Source of the DNA: Hymenobacter aquaticus
GTDB lineage: Bacteria; Bacteroidota; Bacteroidia; Cytophagales; Hymenobacteraceae
Direction of reading: 5' to 3'
Assembly: GCF_004765605.1 (NCBI RefSeq)
Contig: NZ_SRLC01000003.1
Coordinates: 310,001 to 374,000 of the forward strand
DNA: 64,000 bases
In this document: one piece after another, positions 50,511-57,934 of the stretch
Layout: each line of letters starts with the position of its first letter
How positions within the stretch are numbered: the first letter of the stretch is position 1
Notes under the pieces: generated by a model
Told to the model about the DNA's origin: nothing
Seen by the model: the letters and a program-made list of their open reading frames with translations, nothing else
Databases searched by the model: none
Made by a program: the position numbers and the translations under genes

Positions 50511-51050
50511 CGACAGCGCCCGGCGGCAAGAGTAATAGGCAGCGACAAAGATGCGAGTCCGTGGCTACCCGGCCAACAAAATGGTGCTGGCCGCCGGAAA
50601 AGGTCGTTTGGAAGGGCTATTTACTTAGTCAAACAGCCCAACTGAACGCCTGCCGTGCCGACATAATGACAACCCGCCACCACAAGAGAGCTAGTAGAAA
50701 ATTTGCCCCGCTTACCCGGGTAAACTATTCCCAGGACCTCTCAAAAGCAGAGGAACTGTCGTGCCAAATCCAAATGCGACTTCCGGACCAAACTTTCAAC
50801 CATGGCCATTTATAAGCCTAGCGTGTAAATCCGCCCCGTTGGAAGAAGCCCCCTGTAGGGGCGCAGCCGGAGCGTATCGGTTCCATTTATACTAAGAAGT
50901 AGGTATTGCCCGGGCCGGATATCCTGCTGACTTTAGCGGGGTCGGGCGCGTTGCGGCCGGCGCCCGCCGTTCTGCCCGCCGAGTACCGCTGCTCTACCTA
51001 TTGCCTCACCGATTATTTCTCCGTTACGTGATTAGCAGCATTCTTCTCCT
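50511..51050. other. Long intergenic region without a recognisable gene
   Basis: An 84-codon frame (50561-50815) exists but has no feature that suggests a gene. The region separates the minus-strand kinase operon from the plus-strand LuxR-type gene and should hold both promoters. Nothing else is seen. Confidence 0.5.
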
Positions 51051-51671
51051 ATGTCATCGACCTGCGGGACCATCCTTATTGCGGCGCCGGCCACGTTGCA
51101 CCGGCAAGGGCTGCTGGCTACCGTGCGCGAGGCCTGCCCGGACCTGAGCATCTGCCTGGTGCCGGATGCGGCCCTGCTCCTGGCGCTGCTCCGGCGGCAC
51201 GCCTACGCCCTGCTGATTCTGGACGCGGCCCTCACGCCCGGGCCCGTCTGGTATCTGCTGGAGCAGCTGTACCTTACCCGGTGGCGGCAGCCCGTGTTGT
51301 GCTTCACGGATGCCGCCACCCCCGTCGACGTGCCGGTCCTCACGCCCACGGCCCCGCGGGCCCTGCTGGCCCGCTACGCGTCGCCGGCCGAAGTGGGCCG
51401 TACCCTGCGCCTGCTCACCAGTCCGGGGCCGGGCAGTGGGCGACTGGTGGCCCGCCGCCGACCCGGCCCGGCCACGCCCTTCAGCCGGCGGGAGCTGGAA
51501 GTACTGCGCCTGGTGGTGGCCGACCACTGCAACCAGGAAATCGCCGACCAGCTCTGCCTGAGCGTGCGCACCGTGGAAAGCCACCGTCGCGCCCTGCTCC
51601 AGAAGGCCGGCGCCCGCACCCTGCTGGGCCTGGCCGTGCAAGCCGTGCGCGAAGGATGGGTGTTGAGCTAG
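51051..51671 (+). CDS. LuxR-type transcription regulator, paralogue 2
   Basis: This 206-residue protein has the same layout as the gene at 41796. There is a degenerate receiver-like part (ILIAAPATLHRQGLLATVREACPDL, YALLILDAALTPGP) and an identical-looking HTH (TPFSRRELEVLRLVVADHCNQEIADQLCLSVRTVESHRRALLQKAGARTLLGLAVQAVREGW). The N-terminal halves share only a general pattern. The 191 bp encoding the HTH (51469-51659) match 42241-42431 at all but about six positions. This contrast points to recent exchange of the DNA-binding half. No cognate kinase is next to it. Confidence 0.8.
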   Translation: MSSTCGTILIAAPATLHRQGLLATVREACPDLSICLVPDAALLLALLRRHAYALLILDAALTPGPVWYLLEQLYLTRWRQPVLCFTDAATPVDVPVLTPTAPRALLARYASPAEVGRTLRLLTSPGPGSGRLVARRRPGPATPFSRRELEVLRLVVADHCNQEIADQLCLSVRTVESHRRALLQKAGARTLLGLAVQAVREGWVLS

Positions 51672-51704
51672 CGCGGAAAGGCCGGAAAAACCACCTAGCC
51701 CGCT

Positions 51705-51748
51705 GAACGTCATGTCGAGCACAGCGAGACATCTCGCGTGCTGACGTT
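51705..51748 (+). repeat. ATGTCGAGC/GAGACATCTCGCGTGC repeat, copy 1
   Basis: AACGTCATGTCGAGC, then ACAGCGAGACATCTCGCGTGC, then TGACGTT. The outer ends (AACGTCA and TGACGTT) form a dyad. It is one of three related copies within 170 bp. Confidence 0.7.
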
Positions 51749-51771
51749 GTTGGGGCCAGAGCTATATAAAA

Positions 51772-51872
51772 CAGAACGTCATGTCGAGCCTTAGCGAGAC
51801 ATCTCGCGTGCAATGGTAATTTGATTACTACTGCACGCGAGATGTCTCGCTAAGGCTCGACATGACGTTCTG
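51772..51872. repeat. Perfect 41-bp inverted repeat, copies 2 and 3
   Basis: Arms 51772-51812 and 51832-51872 are perfect complements with a 19-bp spacer. The arm starts CAGAACGTCATGTCGAGCCT and ends CTCGCGTGCA; it is the same family as 51705-51748. The arrangement lies between convergent genes and may act as a terminator or be a mobile repeat of this genus. Confidence 0.85.
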
Positions 51873-51914
51873 GTAGCGGGCGGCGTACACCCGCGCCGCC
51901 GCCCTGGCGGGCGG

Positions 51915-52322
51915 CTAATACTTAATCTTGCCCGTCGAGGTGGTTTTCTTGATGCGGCCGTCGCGCTTGAAGCGGGTGCCGGGCAGTAGCTTCAGGGCGA
52001 CCGTCGGGGGCTGGCAGCCGCTGAGCACCAGCTTCTGGGTTTCGTAGCCGGCCGCGCTGATTTGCAGCTGGGCCGTCTGGGAAATAGGCTTGCGGCTGCT
52101 GACGATGTACCGGCCCTCCGAATTGGTGCTGAACGCGTCCTGAATGCCCAGCACCACCACCGTGGCCCCGGTCAGGGGCTGTTGGTTTTCGTCCGTCACC
52201 AGGCCGCTGACCGTGGGGCACTCCAGGGGCTGGTCGGGGGCAGCGGCGGCCTGCTGGGCCAGCACGAAGCCAGGGGTCAGAAAAAAGCTGAAGCCAGCCA
52301 GAAGCGTACGGGTGCGGGACAT
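51915..52322 (-). CDS. Secreted protein with carboxypeptidase-regulatory-like domain
   Basis: This 135-residue protein has a signal peptide (TLLAGFSFFLTPGFVLAQQ) and a single CarboxypepD_reg-like domain: VSGLVTDENQQPLTGATVVVLGIQDAFSTNSEGRYIV. The pattern GxVxDxxxxPLxGAxVxV...TxxxGxYxI is clear. Such a domain at the N-terminus is usual in TonB-dependent receptors, but here it is the whole protein, with a short basic tail (FKRDGRIKKTTSTGKIKY). It is outer-membrane or periplasmic. Confidence 0.8.
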   Translation of the reverse strand: MSRTRTLLAGFSFFLTPGFVLAQQAAAAPDQPLECPTVSGLVTDENQQPLTGATVVVLGIQDAFSTNSEGRYIVSSRKPISQTAQLQISAAGYETQKLVLSGCQPPTVALKLLPGTRFKRDGRIKKTTSTGKIKY

Positions 52323-52597
52323 AAGCGCGAAAAAAGAGCCGGGAAAGGAAAGCTTAACAGCCTGAAAAATATATAGTTTTTACGGGAAGCCGCTACCACT
52401 AGCCGACCCCGCGCCAGAAACCCTGGCTTTGTCGGCGCAACACCCCACTACCCCGCTTTAGTTCGGTGGCTCCGGCCCGGCTTTCTTCCCGGAAGCTGCC
52501 ACTCCTCTACCCGCCCCGGCCGGACCCGACGCAAAGAGGCCCGGCCACCGCAGCGGCCGGGCCTCCCCGTGAGTTCGGTGGGGCACCGCCAGCCGCC
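52323..52597. other. Intergenic region with terminator
   Basis: It contains a hairpin for the upstream GIN-domain gene and AT-rich sequence ahead of the preceding gene. No gene is visible. Confidence 0.5.
52536..52565 (-). terminator. Hairpin after the GIN-domain gene
   Basis: GAGGCCCGGCC / GGCCGGGCCTC is an 11-bp perfect stem with an 8-base loop, 33 bp beyond the GIN gene stop. The T-run on the minus strand is weak. Confidence 0.55.
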
Positions 52598-53311
52598 TTA
52601 GCGGGCCGGCTTGGTGCTGCTGCCCCCGCTGGCGTGGGAGCTGACCACCCGGGCCCCGCCCTTGTAGCGCACGCCGCTGCCGCCGCTGGCGCTGGATTTC
52701 AGCTCGCCCTCGACCATAACTTCCGCATCGGAGCCGCCGCTGGCGCTTACCTCGGCGGTGGTGCTTTGCAGGGCGAAGGCATGGTAGTCGGAGCCGCCGC
52801 TGACGGCTACTTTCTGGCGCTCCACCCGGCCCGAGACGGTGATGTCGGAGCCGCCGCTGGCTTGGCTGGTCAGGGCTTTGGCCGTCAGGGCCAGGCGAAT
52901 GTCGCCGCCCCCGCTGGCGGAGAGGCGCAGGTTATCGGCGGTAAAGGCCGTTTCGCCGCGGGCGTCGGAGCCCCCGCTCACCGAGAGGGCCGTCAGGGTG
53001 GGGCAGGTAACGTACACGCTGACCTTGCCGGGGCTTTTGCCGGGCAGCAGCTTTTTCCAGGAGTAGTTCTGCTCCCAGCCCACCACGAGCGTGCCGTTCC
53101 TGATGGTCGTCAGCAGGTGGGGCTGCACCTCGCTGGCGGCCTCCACCACCACGGCCGCCGTGGGGCCCTGGGTCAGAAAAACATCGATGCCGCCCCCGGC
53201 CTGCACGGCCTGGAAGGCCTCCACCGGGCGGGTTTGCTTGGTCTGGGCATAGCTGGCCGAAGCCGTCAGCAAAGCGGCTCCGCAGAGCAGGGTGCGAAAT
53301 GCGTGTTTCAT
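52598..53311 (-). CDS. GIN-domain (DUF2807) secreted protein
   Basis: The ATG at 53311 (237 residues) gives a signal peptide (MKHAFRTLLCGAALLTASASYAQ). The family's repeated pattern follows, AFQAVQAGGGIDVFLTQGPTAAVVVEA, then successive SVSGGSDAR, SASGGGDIR, QASGGSDITVSG, SGGSDYHA, SASGGSDAEVMVEG and SASGGSGVRYKG. This is the head GIN domain of parallel beta-solenoid type, with SGGSD turns at about 20-residue spacing. It is probably a periplasmic or surface protein. Function is unknown. Confidence 0.9.
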   Translation of the reverse strand: MKHAFRTLLCGAALLTASASYAQTKQTRPVEAFQAVQAGGGIDVFLTQGPTAAVVVEAASEVQPHLLTTIRNGTLVVGWEQNYSWKKLLPGKSPGKVSVYVTCPTLTALSVSGGSDARGETAFTADNLRLSASGGGDIRLALTAKALTSQASGGSDITVSGRVERQKVAVSGGSDYHAFALQSTTAEVSASGGSDAEVMVEGELKSSASGGSGVRYKGGARVVSSHASGGSSTKPAR

Positions 53312-53452
53312 AGGAGTAGAAGCTTGGGGTTCAGAGCGGATAGATGCGCGCGGGGCGGCGGGCGTTGCCTGGGCTTCCCGCAATTTGTGCCCGGCGGAGG
53401 GCCGGGGTAGCCCGGCAGGCCGGTAGCACAGCCATAGCCCCATGCAACACAC

Positions 53453-53488
53453 AACCGCCCGCCCCGGACAATTCCGGGGCGGGCGGTT
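53453..53488 (-). terminator. Terminator after the coiled-coil gene
   Basis: AACCGCCCGCCCCGGA / TCCGGGGCGGGCGGTT is a 16-bp perfect stem with a 4-base loop, 25 bp past the stop of the upstream gene. Confidence 0.7.
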
Positions 53489-53512
53489 GGCGGCTCCTGC
53501 TACGGCAGCGGG

Positions 53513-53929
53513 CTAGGCGGAAAGCGTAGCCCGACGGGCCTGTACGTCGGCTATAAATGCGTTGACCTCCGCGACGCGGACGGCGGTTTCGCCCTGCTCC
53601 AGCTCGCGGGTGAGCTGGGCAACGGGGCCTTGGGCCTCCTTGCGGCTCTCCAGCTCGTCGCGGCGGTCGGTTTTGCGGCGCAGCTCTTTCTGGGTTGCGG
53701 TGCGCTCGTCGCCGGCGTCCAGCGTGGCCAGGTAGGGCGTCAGGAACGCAATGCGCGCGTTGAGGCCCTTGAGCTCGGCCAGCAGCTCGGCCGTTTCGGC
53801 GGTGACGTTGGTGAGCTGATAGCTGGCGTCGCCTCCCTGCTTGGTCAGCACCCGCAGCCGCTCGGCGGCCAGGGCGAGGGCCGCGTCGCAGTCGGCCCAG
53901 GTCAGCAATAATTCAACGGAGTACTTCAT
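53513..53929 (-). CDS. Coiled-coil protein of unknown function
   Basis: This 138-residue protein is almost entirely helical with heptads: LLLTWADCDAALALAAERLRVLTKQ, LTNVTAETAELLAELKGLNARIAFLTPYLATL, RTATQKELRRKTDRRDELESRKEAQGPVAQLTRELEQGETAVRVAEVNAFIADVQARRATL. It has no signal peptide. It looks like a cytoplasmic scaffold or chaperone-like protein. I do not recognise the family. Confidence 0.65.
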   Translation of the reverse strand: MKYSVELLLTWADCDAALALAAERLRVLTKQGGDASYQLTNVTAETAELLAELKGLNARIAFLTPYLATLDAGDERTATQKELRRKTDRRDELESRKEAQGPVAQLTRELEQGETAVRVAEVNAFIADVQARRATLSA

Positions 53930-54040
53930 ACTGATAAAAGAAATTAAAGGTGGAAATAGAACTGGTATAGGCGAAATATAACGGCCTCGTACTCACGCGC
54001 CAAGGCTTTCCCATAATGGTATAGATATTCCCAAATATTC

Positions 54041-54637
54041 TCATTCTGGGACCGAATCGGGGGCGGGCAGGCGCTTTTCCAGCTCCCCGGCTTCGTACTC
54101 CAGGGCCGCCAGCCGCACCTCCAGCAGGGCTACCTCGGCGGCCGTGGGCGGGGCGGGCGCCACGGCAGTATTCGTTTCCAGGTGGGTCAGCCAGCGGCGG
54201 TTGTGCGCGGGGTCGGCGGCGGGGTCGGGCGGGATGGGCGAGGCCGGGTCGTGGGGGGTTAGCAGCACCTGCCGCAGCCGGGCCAGGGCCTGCTGCCGGG
54301 CGGCGTGGGCCTGGGTGCGGCGGCGCATTTCTTCCAGCTCGTAGCGGGCCCCGGCGGCCAAGTGGCGGCAGCGGCGCAGGCGCTGTTGCAGGGGCCCGGC
54401 TTCGGGCGGCTCCGGGGCCGGGGCTTCGGGCGCGGGGGCGGCTTCCTGGGGCAGCCAGCGCCGCAGCTGAAACAGACGCTCCTGCACGGCCTCGGAAAAC
54501 ACGCTCCGGCCGGCTTCCACGTTGCTCACCTGGGCCGGCGTAACGCCCAGAAACCGCCCCAGCTCGGCCTGGGTAAGACAGAAGTGCGCCCGGACCCGGG
54601 CCGAAACCGTGTTGGAGAGCAGTGGGAGCTGGGGCAT
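54041..54637 (-). CDS. XRE-type HTH protein with coiled-coil tail
   Basis: This 198-residue protein has an N-terminal HTH (VRAHFCLTQAELGRFLGVTPAQVSNVEAGRSVFSEAVQERLFQLRRWL). A Pro/Ala linker follows, then a long helical tail (QQRLRRCRHLAAGARYELEEMRRRTQAHAARQQALARLRQVLL, EVALLEVRLAALEYEAGELEKRL). The upstream region has repeated TACAAT dyads, consistent with autoregulation. The gene sits next to the type I restriction operon on the same strand; a control role for that operon is possible but not shown. Confidence 0.8.
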   Translation of the reverse strand: MPQLPLLSNTVSARVRAHFCLTQAELGRFLGVTPAQVSNVEAGRSVFSEAVQERLFQLRRWLPQEAAPAPEAPAPEPPEAGPLQQRLRRCRHLAAGARYELEEMRRRTQAHAARQQALARLRQVLLTPHDPASPIPPDPAADPAHNRRWLTHLETNTAVAPAPPTAAEVALLEVRLAALEYEAGELEKRLPAPDSVPE

Positions 54638-54648
54638 GGCGCGCGTGG

Positions 54649-54765
54649 ATTGTAGCGGCAGAAAAAATTATCTGAGACTACAATGTACGCTGTAGCGTCG
54701 AATAATTTTTTCCGGCGCTACAATGACCATTGTAACACCGAATATTTTTTCCGGTGACTACAATG
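54649..54765. promoter_or_regulatory. Three dyad modules upstream of the XRE gene
   Basis: Half-sites CTACAAT or ATTGTAG/A occur at 54651, 54678, 54718, 54728 and 54757, with TGTAG at 54691. The best dyad is TACAATGACCATTGTA (54719-54734). Between them lie three related AT-rich segments (AATAATTTTTTCCGGCG, AATATTTTTTCCGGTG and, inverted, GAAAAAATTATCTGAG). The modules are spaced about 40 bp. This fits an operator array for the XRE protein. Confidence 0.6.
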
Positions 54766-54805
54766 GGCAAGCAGGCGGCGTAGGGGCTGAAGGCGGTGAA
54801 AAAGA

Positions 54806-54851
54806 AGACCGTCAGGCCGAGCTGCTTCGAAGCAGCTCTGCCTGACGGTCT
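54806..54851 (-). terminator. Terminator after hsdS
   Basis: AGACCGTCAGGC / GCCTGACGGTCT encloses a second stem AGCTGCTTC / GAAGCAGCT. It lies 28 bp past the hsdS stop. The minus-strand flank is TTCTTTTTCA. Confidence 0.75.
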
Positions 54852-54879
54852 GTTTGCCGGCGGCGGTATGGCAGCCCGG

Positions 54880-56367
54880 CTAGGCCTCGGGCTGGCCGAA
54901 CAGGTCGCCGAACTCCCTGTAGTCGCCGCGCTGGAACACCGGCTTGGCGGGGCGGCCCCGGCGGCGGGGCGGGGCGGCTTCGGCCAGCTCGGGCTCGGAC
55001 TCGGACACTTCCTCGGCCTCGGCGCCGGCCGGGGGGGCCAGGGCCTCGCGCAGGGCCGTTTGCAGGAGCTGCTCGGCCAGGCGGCGGCTCTCCCGGATGC
55101 GCTGCTCCAGGGCGTCGCAGTGCTGCATGAGCTGCTCCAGCTTGGCCACGATGCGGTGCTGCTCGGCCAGGGGGGGCAGGGGGATGAGCGTCTGCTTTAA
55201 TTGAGCGGTGTTTATTCTTAAACGAGTCATGCCACGCATGATTCGCAGATAACCATCCGAGATAAAGCCTGTGCCCAATAAATATGTCAAGAATTGATTG
55301 TCTACAACAGCAGGATTATTTCTAATACAAAAACAGTCTGCCTTGGCAATAGCCGTTTCTGCTAAATGGGGAATAAGTACTGCTTTTACCCCGTCAGCAA
55401 TGAACGAACCGACAATTATGTCACCTGCATAGATAGTATGCTGCTTGAGGCCCTCATACTTTTCCAAACTGATGTAAGTCGTTTTATCATGCTTGAATTT
55501 ACCGTAATCAAGATTCTCAAGTCTGATTACTCTCACGCCCGAAGTAGTATAATCCGCTGTTTTTAGATGAGAACCGAAAGGACCATCAAAGACACTTTTA
55601 ACGACTTCCTTTAACTCGCACCACACCCAACTCTCGGGAATCTCAAACGGGCCTTCTACCGCCGGAGCTTCTTCCCCAAACAACGGCCCGGCCTTGCCCT
55701 TGCCGGCTTTGCCCAGCTTGGCCTTCTCGGCTTGCAGCTGCTGGAGCAACAAAGCGGCGGGTTCGTCGGTGGGGTCTTGGGGGAGCAGCTGGCCCTGCAT
55801 GGCCTCGCGGAGCAGGGCCTGGCGGAGTTGGGTGAGGTGGGTGAGCTGCTGGTCGGTTTCGGTTAGCACAGAGGCTACGGCCGCATTGGTTTGCTTGAGC
55901 TGCGCCATTAGCTCGCGCTGCTGGCCTACTTCGGGCAGGCTGATTTCATAGTTGAAGAACTTATCGGCCTGCAACCGGACGCGGTTGGTGGTACCGTCGC
56001 TGGCGAGTCGGCACAGGTCGTCGAAGAAGGTGGTAGAGGTCAGGTGCAGAAACAGCTCCTTGTCTACCTGCGCTTCGTCTACTTCAAAATACCAGAAGTC
56101 ATTGGTCACAACGGCTCCATCCAGCTCTTCGGGCACAATACCGAAAGCACCATGCCGGGCATCAATACCCGACAGAATGAAGTGGCCGGGGGCCACGCGG
56201 TACATCCGCTTCGAGCCGATATCCTTGCCCCGCTTGGTAGCCCGTAGCGCCACGCCCTTGTGGTGCATCCGGATGGTGACGAGGTTGTAGTCCTGGTCGT
56301 CCTCAATATCAACCGGCACCCGGACGCGGTGCAGGAAGTCGCCTATTCTGATGTTGCGCCAGTTCAT
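54880..56367 (-). CDS. hsdS: Type I restriction-modification specificity subunit
   Basis: This 495-residue subunit has two target-recognition domains (about residues 5-155 and 245-405), each followed by a conserved coiled-coil spacer (QQRELMAQLKQTNAAVASVLTETDQQLTHLTQLRQALLREAMQGQLL and LAEQHRIVAKLEQLMQHCDALEQRIRESRRLAEQLLQTALREAL). The second domain (about 55200-55640) is markedly AT-richer than its surroundings, so it was probably exchanged by recombination. The subunit sets the bipartite recognition sequence. The C-terminal tail is acidic then basic (PPRRRGRPAKPVFQRGDYREFGDLFG). Confidence 0.92.
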   Translation of the reverse strand: MNWRNIRIGDFLHRVRVPVDIEDDQDYNLVTIRMHHKGVALRATKRGKDIGSKRMYRVAPGHFILSGIDARHGAFGIVPEELDGAVVTNDFWYFEVDEAQVDKELFLHLTSTTFFDDLCRLASDGTTNRVRLQADKFFNYEISLPEVGQQRELMAQLKQTNAAVASVLTETDQQLTHLTQLRQALLREAMQGQLLPQDPTDEPAALLLQQLQAEKAKLGKAGKGKAGPLFGEEAPAVEGPFEIPESWVWCELKEVVKSVFDGPFGSHLKTADYTTSGVRVIRLENLDYGKFKHDKTTYISLEKYEGLKQHTIYAGDIIVGSFIADGVKAVLIPHLAETAIAKADCFCIRNNPAVVDNQFLTYLLGTGFISDGYLRIMRGMTRLRINTAQLKQTLIPLPPLAEQHRIVAKLEQLMQHCDALEQRIRESRRLAEQLLQTALREALAPPAGAEAEEVSESEPELAEAAPPRRRGRPAKPVFQRGDYREFGDLFGQPEA

Positions 56368-57785
56368 ACCAACTCCCCTTTCAACGCGTTCAACAATCCT
56401 TCGCTCTTGGCGAAGCTCTGGGCCAGCAGCTCGATCAACTCGGCGCTGGTGTACTCGTGGGTTTCCTCGGTCTGGTGGGGGTTCTTGATGTCGAGGTCGT
56501 AGCCCCGGTCGATAATGGTTTGGATGGGTACGCGCCAGGCTACGTCACTTTCCTGGCGGTTGTGCCACCACGCCTCCAGGGGCTGGAACTCCTCGCGGCG
56601 GATGGTCTTGGTTTTGGAGTAGCTTTTCTGGCCTTCGGGCAGGCGGTGCTGGTAGTACCACACCTCCTTGGTGGGAGTGCCCTTGGTGAAGAACAGCAGG
56701 TTGGTGGCTACCGTGGCGTAGGGCTGAAACACGGAGTTGGGCAGGCGCACGATGGTATGCAGGTTGCAGTCTTCGAGCAGCTTCTGACGCACGCGCTGCT
56801 TCACGCCCTCGCCCGTGAGCGAGCCGTCGGGCAGCACCATACCGGCCCGGCCGCCATCCTTGAGCAGGTGCATGATGAGGACCAGGAACAAATCGGCCGA
56901 TTCCTTGGTGCGGAAGGTGGCGGGGAAGTTGGTTTCGTTGCCGTTGGCTACCACGCCGCCGAAGGGCGGGTTGGCCAGCACCACGTCTACGCGGTCTTTC
57001 TGGGAGTAGGCGCTCAGGGGCTGGTCGAGCACGTCGCGGAAGGTGATGTTGGGCACGGCCACGTCGTGCAGAATCAGGTTGGTGGTCGCCAGCAGAAACG
57101 GCAGGGGCTTGTATTCCCAGCCCTTCACCTTTTGCAGCTCCTGCTGGTCGGCCACGGCCTTGGTCTGGGCCTTGAGGTGCTCCACGGTGCTGGTAAGGAA
57201 GCCGCCGGTGCCGCAGGCGGGGTCCAGGATGGTTTCGCCCAGCTTGGGGGCCAGCGTATCGGTGATGAACTGCGTGACGGCCCGGGGCGTGTAGAACTCG
57301 CCGCTCTTGCCCGCGCTTTGCAGGCCCTTGAGGATGCTCTCGTAGATGTCGCCGAAGGCGTGGCGGTCTTTGGCGCGGTTGAAGTCGATTTCGTTGAGCT
57401 TGTTGAGCACCTTGCGCAGGTTGGTGCCGCTCTTCATGTAGTTGTTGTTGCCCTCGAACACCTCGCGCACGATCAGGGCGCGGCGGTTGCCGGAGGTGAA
57501 GCTCAGGTTGCGCAGGGTCGGGAACAGCTCCCGGTCGATGAAGGCCAGCAGCTCGTCGCCGGTGATGCCCTCGTCGTTGGCGGCCCAGGCGTCCCAGCGG
57601 TAGGCCGCCGGTATGGGCGACTGGTAGCTGTCGTCGGCCATTTCCAGGTCCTTGTCCTTGTCGGAGAAGATTTTGAAGAACAGCATCCAGGCGAATTGCT
57701 CGATGCGCTGGGCATCACCGTTGAGGCCGGTATCGGTCCACATGATTTTCTCAATGGACTTGTAGAGGGACGAGAGGTTGGACAT
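56364..57785 (-). CDS. hsdM: Type I restriction-modification DNA methyltransferase subunit
   Basis: This 473-residue N6-adenine methyltransferase has the N-terminal HsdM domain (LSSLYKSIEKIMWTDTGLNGDAQRIEQFAWMLFFKIFSDKDK). It has SAM-binding motif I (LGETILDPACGTGGFLTSTVEHL) and the catalytic motif IV NPPF (DVVLANPPFGGV). GEFYTPRAVTQFITDTLAP is also typical. It methylates both strands of the target and is needed by the HsdR complex. It overlaps hsdS by four bases (ATGA), so the two are coupled. Confidence 0.95.
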   Translation of the reverse strand: MSNLSSLYKSIEKIMWTDTGLNGDAQRIEQFAWMLFFKIFSDKDKDLEMADDSYQSPIPAAYRWDAWAANDEGITGDELLAFIDRELFPTLRNLSFTSGNRRALIVREVFEGNNNYMKSGTNLRKVLNKLNEIDFNRAKDRHAFGDIYESILKGLQSAGKSGEFYTPRAVTQFITDTLAPKLGETILDPACGTGGFLTSTVEHLKAQTKAVADQQELQKVKGWEYKPLPFLLATTNLILHDVAVPNITFRDVLDQPLSAYSQKDRVDVVLANPPFGGVVANGNETNFPATFRTKESADLFLVLIMHLLKDGGRAGMVLPDGSLTGEGVKQRVRQKLLEDCNLHTIVRLPNSVFQPYATVATNLLFFTKGTPTKEVWYYQHRLPEGQKSYSKTKTIRREEFQPLEAWWHNRQESDVAWRVPIQTIIDRGYDLDIKNPHQTEETHEYTSAELIELLAQSFAKSEGLLNALKGELV

Positions 57786-57792
57786 GGGGTGA

Positions 57793-57929
57793 CCCCACCC
57801 CCCGGCCCCCTCCCCTCCGGGAGAGGGGGAGCCACGGCGGCAGGAGTTAGGTTGAATTCTGTTTGAAAAAGATTACGATTAGTCGTCCGGCTCCCCCTCT
57901 CCCAGAGGGGAGGGGGCTGGGGGGTGGGG
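57793..57929. repeat. 41-bp inverted repeat between hsdM and hsdR
   Basis: Arms 57793-57833 (CCCCACCCCCCGGCCCCCTC start) and 57889-57929 are complementary with two mismatches, across a 55-bp spacer. C-rich arms of this type are a common intergenic element in this lineage. The hairpin may attenuate transcription between hsdR and hsdM. Confidence 0.75.
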
Positions 57930-57934
57930 TTACG

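Noticed and set aside
50561..50815. 84-codon open frame in the gap after the histidine kinase
   Set aside because: No signal, domain or ribosome-binding site is evident and the composition is unremarkable; I left it unannotated.
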